Shown here in pieces: positions 7,230 through 11,811 of a stretch of DNA of 11,811 bases. Within the stretch, counting starts at the first letter, position 1, and every line of letters starts with the position of its first letter. Source of the stretch: Phoronis ovalis. Lineage: Eukaryota; Phoronida; Phoronidae. Both the position numbers and the translations under genes were made by a program. The notes under the pieces were generated by a model. It was not told the DNA's origin. It saw only the letters and a program-made list of their open reading frames with translations, and did not search any database. Location: contig JAOXYB010050058.1 in assembly GCA_028565635.1 (NCBI GenBank), positions 1-11,811 of the forward strand, in the 5' to 3' direction.

Positions 7230-8456
7230 TTAGCTTGAGGCTTTATATACATACAGCTGTGATTTAAAGAAAATGTGCCTCAATATTTTAACAGGGGCTC
7301 CTTCGAAAAAAGATTGCAAAAAATTATATCTTGATTCTGCAAATACACTTTTTGCACCACGAAAATGACTTACAGCAGTACTGTAATTCTGATTAAAGAT
7401 TTCATCCACGATTTCCTCAATGCATTTTTCAAAATGTTCAAAAGAGTCGGGGTCTAATCCTCCACTAGCAATACTACTGCCAGGTATTTCACCATCAGCA
7501 ACTAACATTTGAATTTCTGACTCTGCTACAATCCATATTAATCTCAATATTAATGTATTATCTTGATCCACAACAGTCACCCCATTGGTGCTTTGTTTAT
7601 AAGGTAGGAACATATCTGGTGGTGTCCCCTGTGGAGAAGGAGCTTTATAATGAATAATTTGCCAATCCAACAAATTGCTTTCTTGCAGACTTTCGTGCGT
7701 TTTTGCATAGTCATTCTGTTTATCTATAACAGCCTTTTCAGACACATTCAAATAAAGAATCATATCCCGCCAGTATTTCTGCTTAGTATAAAGCTTATTA
7801 AGTCTTTGAAGTACAGATTTCCATGAAAAAAGAGAAGTGAAATCTTTGACTTCAATTTCCAATATTTCTGTGTCAACGTTAGTAGTCAAAACCATGTCAT
7901 TTGGAAATAATTTTAATTGAATATTATCAACAACATAAGGTCCAGGTTCCGTGTACAGCTGAATTATAGTATTTGGCACACATATAAATGGGGACACGTA
8001 CAAAGCAACAATTTCGTGATCTATTTCTATCCAGATTGTTTTCCTGGTTTTTGTATTACGTGCATATCCTGCATTAATTAGAGATATGAATCCTTCACCT
8101 ACTTGCTTCCTTGGTGTCATATCACACACTGTATCGTAAACTTGTACAATATTGCAACCAGATGAACAAAGAGTAATTTTATTATAACATCCATCACTAA
8201 CATAGGATATCTGCAGGCATCTATAGCCCTTTAAAAGCGTAGTCCCATAAAACCGCGAGCATGAAAATGGATCAAGTATTACATACCTAATATAATTTCT
8301 GTGAAGATGCAAAAATCTCTTCTCCCCTTTATTAACAGTTATTGAATTCTGGTAGGAATCAATAATCACAGTACAATCAGTAGCACAAACTGAATGGTCT
8401 GAAACATCATACAGTATGCGGCACTTGAAACGCTTGCATTCATCCACTTTAAGCAT
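7230..8456 (-). CDS. 408-residue protein of unknown family, single uninterrupted frame
   Basis: An open frame of 408 codons in AT-rich DNA is far longer than chance allows, so this is a gene, a large exon or a recent retrocopy. I do not recognise the family. No signal peptide or clear membrane span is visible. Residues 1-115 are Cys-rich and probably beta-stranded, with alternating short hydrophobic runs (TVIIDS, YIRYVILDP, CLQISYV, KITLCSSG) that could form a PH-like barrel; this is a weak visual impression. Residues 140-205 look like further beta structure ending in an acidic strand (EILEIEVKDF). Residues 208-260 look helical (WKSVLQRLNKLY). A Pro/Gly linker follows (APSPQGTPP, 272-280), then a hydrophobic strand (LILRLIWIV, 302-310) and a C-terminal helical part (FEHFEKCIEEIVDEIF). 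The ATG at 8456-8454 is the first in the frame. The frame stays open for 12 more codons up to the TGA at 8495-8493, and TTTTCCATAAG upstream could be a splice acceptor, so the true N-terminus may lie in an upstream exon. Confidence 0.75.
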   Translation of the reverse strand: MLKVDECKRFKCRILYDVSDHSVCATDCTVIIDSYQNSITVNKGEKRFLHLHRNYIRYVILDPFSCSRFYGTTLLKGYRCLQISYVSDGCYNKITLCSSGCNIVQVYDTVCDMTPRKQVGEGFISLINAGYARNTKTRKTIWIEIDHEIVALYVSPFICVPNTIIQLYTEPGPYVVDNIQLKLFPNDMVLTTNVDTEILEIEVKDFTSLFSWKSVLQRLNKLYTKQKYWRDMILYLNVSEKAVIDKQNDYAKTHESLQESNLLDWQIIHYKAPSPQGTPPDMFLPYKQSTNGVTVVDQDNTLILRLIWIVAESEIQMLVADGEIPGSSIASGGLDPDSFEHFEKCIEEIVDEIFNQNYSTAVSHFRGAKSVFAESRYNFLQSFFEGAPVKILRHIFFKSQLYVYKASS

Positions 8457-8783
8457 TATATAATATAACTTATGGAAAATATTCCAGTTATATCATATAG
8501 GAAAATCAACAATGTTTTTGGATGATAATAATGAAAATCCTACTTTTTCCAAAATATTATTTGGCTTCCTAACAATATACTACTTTCTTTTGCAAAATAT
8601 TATTTGACCTATTAATTGACAATGTTTTCTGATATTTAGTAACTAATATTGTTGGTCCTCTTTTAGGTTTTGATGCTTTGCCGGATCTGCATGCAGTGTT
8701 TTCCCTGTGTTTGTCTTTTTCTTTCTCTAGCATTCTCTCATTTCTTTCACCTTGTGTATTGCCTTCCTTCAAAGGAGAAATTA

Positions 8784-8972
8784 ATTTCCTGTGATATCCT
8801 CTTCAGTGTTATATGCTATAAGTCCAATAACAGCACTACAAGAAACATCAAGCACATCATCAAGGCACAAATTAAAGATCCTCCGAGTCAGGAAACCTTT
8901 TGAAGGATCAAGGTGAATCACATTTACAATAAATGTAACCTTGTTTTTGAATATTTTCAAAAGTATCTCTGT
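8784..8972 (-). other. Open exon-like stretch upstream of the 408-codon gene
   Basis: This minus-strand frame is open for 63 codons between the stops at 8975-8973 and 8783-8781 and contains no Met. It reads VIHLDPSKGFLTRR, then IFNLCLDDVLDVSCS, then AVIGLIAYNTEEDITG, which looks like ordinary globular protein. It is followed on the same strand by a different frame with a basic, charged stretch (ERMLEKEKDKHREN ... GKASKPKRGPT, about 8660-8735) and then by the 408-codon frame. The two could be upstream exons of that gene, or a decayed part of it. No confident acceptor/donor pair was found: AAG|GTGAAA near 8750 is a plausible donor, but it follows the stop in this frame. Confidence 0.3.
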
Positions 8973-8993
8973 TTATTTAGTAAGCAATCTTCC

Positions 8994-9208
8994 TAGTCCT
9001 GGCCACATGACCCTACTATGGCATACCTGCATGTGGCAGAGCCGTAGGGTCATGGCCCAACTCTATAGTATGTGTTAAAATTGTCTTTCAACTAATTTTT
9101 TTCTAGGACACCTTATGCACTAGAACAAAGTAAAATTGAAATCTTCAACACACACACACAGCCATGACCCTACGATTCTGCTGCAGTCATGTAAATATGC
9201 TGCGACTG
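8994..9208. repeat. Foldback of the TGACCCTAC-palindrome family, copy with both arms
   Basis: CATGACCCTAC (9006-9016) and GTAGGGTCATG (9044-9054) form a perfect 11-bp inverted repeat around a 27-nt loop. The block at 9036-9056 recurs inverted at 9161-9181 with 2 mismatches in 21. The right copy continues as ...CAGTCATGT...GCGACTG and, like foldback element 3, lacks about 20 nt of the left arm. A (CA)n run lies just inside the right arm. The whole layout parallels 3369-3625. Confidence 0.65.
9149..9160. repeat. Short (CA)n microsatellite
   Basis: Six CA units lie immediately before the right arm of the foldback at 8994-9208. Confidence 0.85.
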
Positions 9209-9234
9209 TATATGTGCCATCATTGGCCTCCATT

Positions 9235-9690
9235 TTTACCATGGGTACATTTTTCATGTTTATTAATTACTTTATACAATGGGGTGTTCCTTTTACAAAT
9301 AAATTTTATTCATGGGCTACATACTTTCTGATAAGTAATGCTCAGATGTGATATATAAGAGTATAGATATTTAGAGATACTTTATTAGCTATAATCAATG
9401 ACCAGAATACATGGATGCTGCCATCTTTGAAATGTGCAGATGCAACCCTTATATGTTAGAACAATAACTACACATAACACTTTCAATAAATGATTGTTTG
9501 CCACAAGGTGCCGCATTTTTAGGTGCAAATTTTCAGGATTTTGTTCATTATTTTTACCACGGGGCACACATTTGAGTGCATATTTCTAGGATTTCTTTAC
9601 CATGGGGTGTTTTTGCAAAGAAAAATTACAGTGGGATATATTTTTGGAATGCAGTTGTTTACCATGGAGTAAGTTTTTTATGCAAGTACT
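9235..9690 (+). repeat. Degenerate 31-43-bp ACCATGGGGTG minisatellite, two blocks
   Basis: Copies of an ACCATGGGGTRCATTTTT-like unit start at about 9241, 9279 and 9312. After an unrelated gap, further copies start at about 9503, 9558, 9601, 9631 and 9663. Spacing within blocks is 31-43 bp. The motif resembles the CTGGGGTG units at 4690-4745, so the same minisatellite exists at two loci. Confidence 0.55.
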
Positions 9691-9715
9691 ACCCGGGCCA
9701 GGACTAAATCTTACC

Positions 9716-10530
9716 TTAAAGTGTATATTGTACTATATGCAGAAATTTTCAATGTGAGGGAAGTGGAGTATATGGCTGCAGCCTAGCTCCTGTTGCAGAT
9801 GAGTAATTGAGTCGTGGCATCTAGAAAAGCAGTCATTCATCCATAATAAAATAAGTTTGAGATGGTGCTAAAGTTTCTTGCAATCTTACATGCATGTGTT
9901 CGATCCTATAATAATTTCTTTCAAAAGCATGTGTGCATTATTTTAATACATTTCTCTAAAAATTTAAATTTATGCTTTCTGTATAGAGCTCTATTTTTAT
10001 TATTAAAAATATACTTACTAATTTATGTCATAGGTAAATCATAGTGCTCCAAGCTACCTTCTGGAAAGGGTCAAAAAGTCAACAAAAAAAGCGAAAAGCA
10101 AATTTGAAACAGTCTAATAGGCTTAACACCATAATAGAGTTTCTGTCTATAAGGATAATACAGGTATTATACCACTGAAAGGTAATGTACCTCACTCACT
10201 AGTAGATATTACATAACAAATGCAAAATAAGAAATGCATGACTACCTTGAAATAGACTTTAAAATTTTGTGCGCTCATGAGTAAAGTCAACAGGTACTCT
10301 GAATTTGAAAGATATCATATTGCAAAGCAGTAGTGGGGTTTAGAAATAAACAGAATGTTACAAAAAATATAATAATTAAGTTACCAGAAGCCATCATTAA
10401 TATGTACATTTACAGTTTAAAGTTAGATTGCTTGACACTATACCTTAATTTTGCATTATTATTTTTTTTTTTGCTAAACATCTGTGAATGTATAAAAAAA
10501 CATCTTGAAAATTAGCTCTTTGATGGCCAC
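9716..10530. other. AT-rich stretch, no gene supported
   Basis: No frame of convincing composition was found. On the minus strand a good acceptor-like TTTTCTAG lies near 9821 and a strong donor-like AAG|GTAAGA near 9715, but no frame stays open between them, so no exon is called. The short plus-strand frames at 9862-10044 and 10333-10515 are rich in L, I, F and K, as expected of AT-rich noise. Confidence 0.45.
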
Positions 10531-10622
10531 CAAATTGAGCATGCAAAACATTTTAGTGAAATCCCTATACTTTGTCGACTTTTATCAAGCAATTGACTTT
10601 TTGAGCATTTTCAAGTGAAGAT
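10531..10622 (+). repeat. ~90-bp diverged direct repeat, copy 1
   Basis: Shared blocks with copy 2 (10874-10965) include ATCCCTA, GACTTTTATCAA, GACTTTTTGAGCATTTT (CGGCTTCTTGAGCATTTTT in the other copy) and AAGA, in the same order and spacing. The offset is 343 bp. Origin and function are unknown. Confidence 0.6.
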
Positions 10623-10873
10623 ATTCAAGTTTCTTTTTCTTCTTTTACATATCCAACATAAATTGAGCCATACATTCTGCTAGCACATTAATCAGCGTTG
10701 TTTGAAATTAGGTTGCTTAGCAGCATATATTTCCTTTTTTTGTCAACATTTTATTAGTGTGTAAAAAAATGCTGAATATTTTAAAACTTTTTTTCTTAAA
10801 ATTGTGTGAAATTATTAAAGTAAAATTGTTTGAATTCTTTTGAAAAAGTTCGGAAAAGTTACCATCTGGAAAA

Positions 10874-10965
10874 CAAAATGAGAGCACAAAAGCTTTTAAT
10901 AGAATCCCTACACATCTATGACTTTTATCAAATGATCGGCTTCTTGAGCATTTTTAGGCTAAGAA
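10874..10965 (+). repeat. ~90-bp diverged direct repeat, copy 2
   Basis: This is the second copy of the unit at 10531-10622, aligned without large gaps. Neither copy has a preserved reading frame. About 250 bp of T-rich DNA without features separates them. Confidence 0.6.
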
Positions 10966-11099
10966 CATTTTATTCCCATTTTCAGCATTTTAACTAGGAA
11001 TCCTGTGCAATTTTGGTCACTAGTCGGTTTAGTGGATTTTAAACTCATTGCATATAATTATAACAAAAAAATACCAAAGACATACAATAATTTCTTTAA

Positions 11100-11266
11100 A
11101 TATATACACCTGAAGTGTCAAAAGGGCGGGGGCACGTGGGCGAAGAGGTGGAAGCAATCTTGACAGAAATGTCCAGCAGATGTCGTCAGGTCTGTTCTGA
11201 TTGCGTCCGCCAGGTGTCAGGAAGTATTTCCTGCTTGGAAACATTCGACACGGTTTTGTTAATATA
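11100..11266 (+). promoter_or_regulatory. CpG/GC-rich promoter-like island with GC box and E-box
   Basis: GGGCGGGGGCACGTGGGCG at 11124-11142 joins a GC box (Sp1/KLF-type, GGGCGGGG) and a canonical E-box CACGTG (11133-11138). A dozen or so CpGs fall between 11126 and 11300, in strong contrast to the AT-rich flanks. The island directly precedes the ATG at 11267, as expected of an animal core promoter and 5'UTR. It could also drive a divergent minus-strand transcript. Confidence 0.5.
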
Positions 11267-11479
11267 ATGCCGTTTTCTAAGACAAAAAAGAAAGCAACGG
11301 GAAAGAATGTTCACTCTAAGACAGAAAAAGAATGTGAACATTATGCTCATAGAGCTGAAAAAGAGTTAGCTGTAATGGTTGTCGCTTCCAGTCAACAACA
11401 AGCTGATGACGAATTACTGAAGTGCTATCTCGAGGTGCAGAAGTTTAATACTTTCTGTTTGCATGGTAGTGTCGTGTAA
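11267..11479 (+). CDS. Probable first coding exon of an unrecognised gene
   Basis: The first ATG downstream of the CpG-rich island (A at -3) opens 70 codons. Residues 1-22 are strongly basic (MPFSKTKKKATGKNVHSK). Residues 20-58 look alpha-helical and charged (TEKECEHYAHRAEKELAVMV, then SSQQQADDELLKCYLEVQKF). The in-frame stop TAA at 11477-11479 coincides with the apparent start of a dispersed repeat, so the natural end is more likely a splice donor before it: CATG|GTAGTG at 11465 (66 codons plus one base) or GAG|GTGCAG at about 11433. The frame is open further upstream to a TTG at 11201, but that is not a usual animal start. No family is recognised. The basic lead plus helix would suit a nuclear, cytoskeletal or ciliary coiled-coil protein, which is a guess. 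Confidence 0.5.
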   Translation: MPFSKTKKKATGKNVHSKTEKECEHYAHRAEKELAVMVVASSQQQADDELLKCYLEVQKFNTFCLHGSVV

Positions 11480-11560
11480 TCCTACTAAGCTTCGTGACCC
11501 TACTATCGCTTGCCTGCGGCGAGGCCGTAGGGTCATAGCCCAGATAGTGTTAAAATCAGT
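11477..11560 (+). repeat. TGACCCTAC-palindrome repeat, further copy
   Basis: TGACCCTAC (11495-11503) and GTAGGGTCA (11527-11535) are perfect 9-bp inverted arms around 23 nt. The order TGACCCTACTAT.GC.T.CCTGC...GAGGCCGTAGGGTCAT.GCCCA...ATAG..TGTTAAAAT matches 9008-9080 closely. The start TAATCCT resembles the TAGTCCT end at 8994. No right arm was found before the window ends. Confidence 0.65.
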
Positions 11561-11788
11561 AGAAGTTGGCCTCTTGCAAAAACACTCACCATGTGTTAAA
11601 AAATTCAATAATTTCAAACCAAAATTGTTGTCTCCGAATCCGATACACGTACTCCTTCTTGGGTTATCTGTCACTTGAAGCTTGATTAATACTCTTCAAG
11701 GTGATTTTAGGAAATTTCCAGCCAAATAAAGTGTGCAAGATGACATTGATCTGAGTGGTAATGGAATTGTATGCTAAAAGTCACATAT

Positions 11789-11809
11789 GTGTGTGCGCGT
11801 GTGTGTGTA
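11789..11809. repeat. (TG)n microsatellite with CGCG interruption
   Basis: An alternating purine-pyrimidine run at the right edge, of a type able to adopt Z-DNA. Confidence 0.8.
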
Positions 11810-11811
11810 TA

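Larger units (their letters stand above)
8994..9706. mobile_element. Candidate hAT-like non-autonomous element (713 bp)
   Basis: TAGTCCTGGCC at 8994-9004 and its exact reverse complement GGCCAGGACTA at 9696-9706 form 11-bp terminal inverted repeats. The eight bases outside are AATCTTCC (8986-8993) and AATCTTAC (9707-9714), a 7/8 match. An 8-bp target duplication with TIRs beginning TA.....G is the signature of hAT transposons. No transposase frame is present. Inside are the foldback at 8994-9208 and two blocks of a GGGGTG minisatellite. An alternative reading is that only 8994-9208 is the mobile unit, since its left end is shared. Confidence 0.55.

Noticed and set aside
8670-8903. Plus-strand 77-codon Cys/Phe-rich frame resembling a signal-anchored peptide
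   Set aside because: It is the antisense shadow of the more protein-like minus-strand stretches at 8660-8972.
9707-9830. Minus-strand acceptor TTTTCTAG and strong donor AAG|GTAAGA framing ~105 bp
   Set aside because: No reading frame from that acceptor stays open to the donor, and the donor lies in the apparent target duplication of the hAT-like unit. It could be a non-coding exon, but nothing supports it.
11414-11678. Overlapping frames on both strands over 11414-11678
   Set aside because: Both cross the TGACCCTAC palindrome repeat, which yields complementary Arg-rich translations (RGRR / RPRRR), so they are repeat-derived shadows.

Overview
The window looks like animal (metazoan) nuclear DNA, probably from an invertebrate: it is AT-rich, gene-sparse and full of short non-autonomous repeats, with no operons, bacterial ribosome-binding sites or RNA genes. 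The best-supported gene identity is a short first coding exon on the minus strand (3659-3752). It encodes the N-terminus of the golgin TRIP11/GMAP-210, including the lipid-packing-sensor helix and the TGQISNFTK...EGTEEV block, and it ends in a good splice donor. Its remaining exons must lie to the left of base 1, so most of 1-3658 is read here as TRIP11 intron 1. The species cannot be named from this.

Layout, left to right. 1-3658: presumed TRIP11 intron 1, carrying three foldback (MITE-like) elements at about 1601-2021, 2937-3283 and 3369-3625, and a lone 48-codon frame at 2140-2286. 3659-3752: TRIP11 exon 1, then a CpG-richer putative promoter/5'UTR zone to about 4140. 4430-4570: a CpG-bearing patch with exon-like frames on both strands. 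4690-4870: degenerate ~31-bp repeats. 4880-5980: AT-rich, nothing recognised. 5987-6660: diverged tandem repeat with a 144-bp period, followed by ~61-bp repeats to about 6920. 7230-8456 (minus): a single uninterrupted 408-codon reading frame, clearly protein-coding by length, not recognised. 8784-8972 (minus): an open, protein-like stretch upstream of it that may be another exon or a relic. 8994-9706: a candidate hAT-like non-autonomous element with 11-bp inverted ends and an imperfect 8-bp target duplication, containing an inner foldback and a minisatellite. 9850-11100: AT-rich, with a ~90-bp diverged direct repeat. 11100-11476 (plus): a GC-box/E-box promoter-like island followed by a probable first coding exon of an unrecognised gene, abutted by another copy of the TGACCCTAC palindrome repeat.

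The main novelty is twofold: the 408-residue orphan protein, and at least two related families of foldback elements. These appear to share a TAGTCCTGG-type end and recur across the window in different orientations. The genes show no evident functional link to one another.
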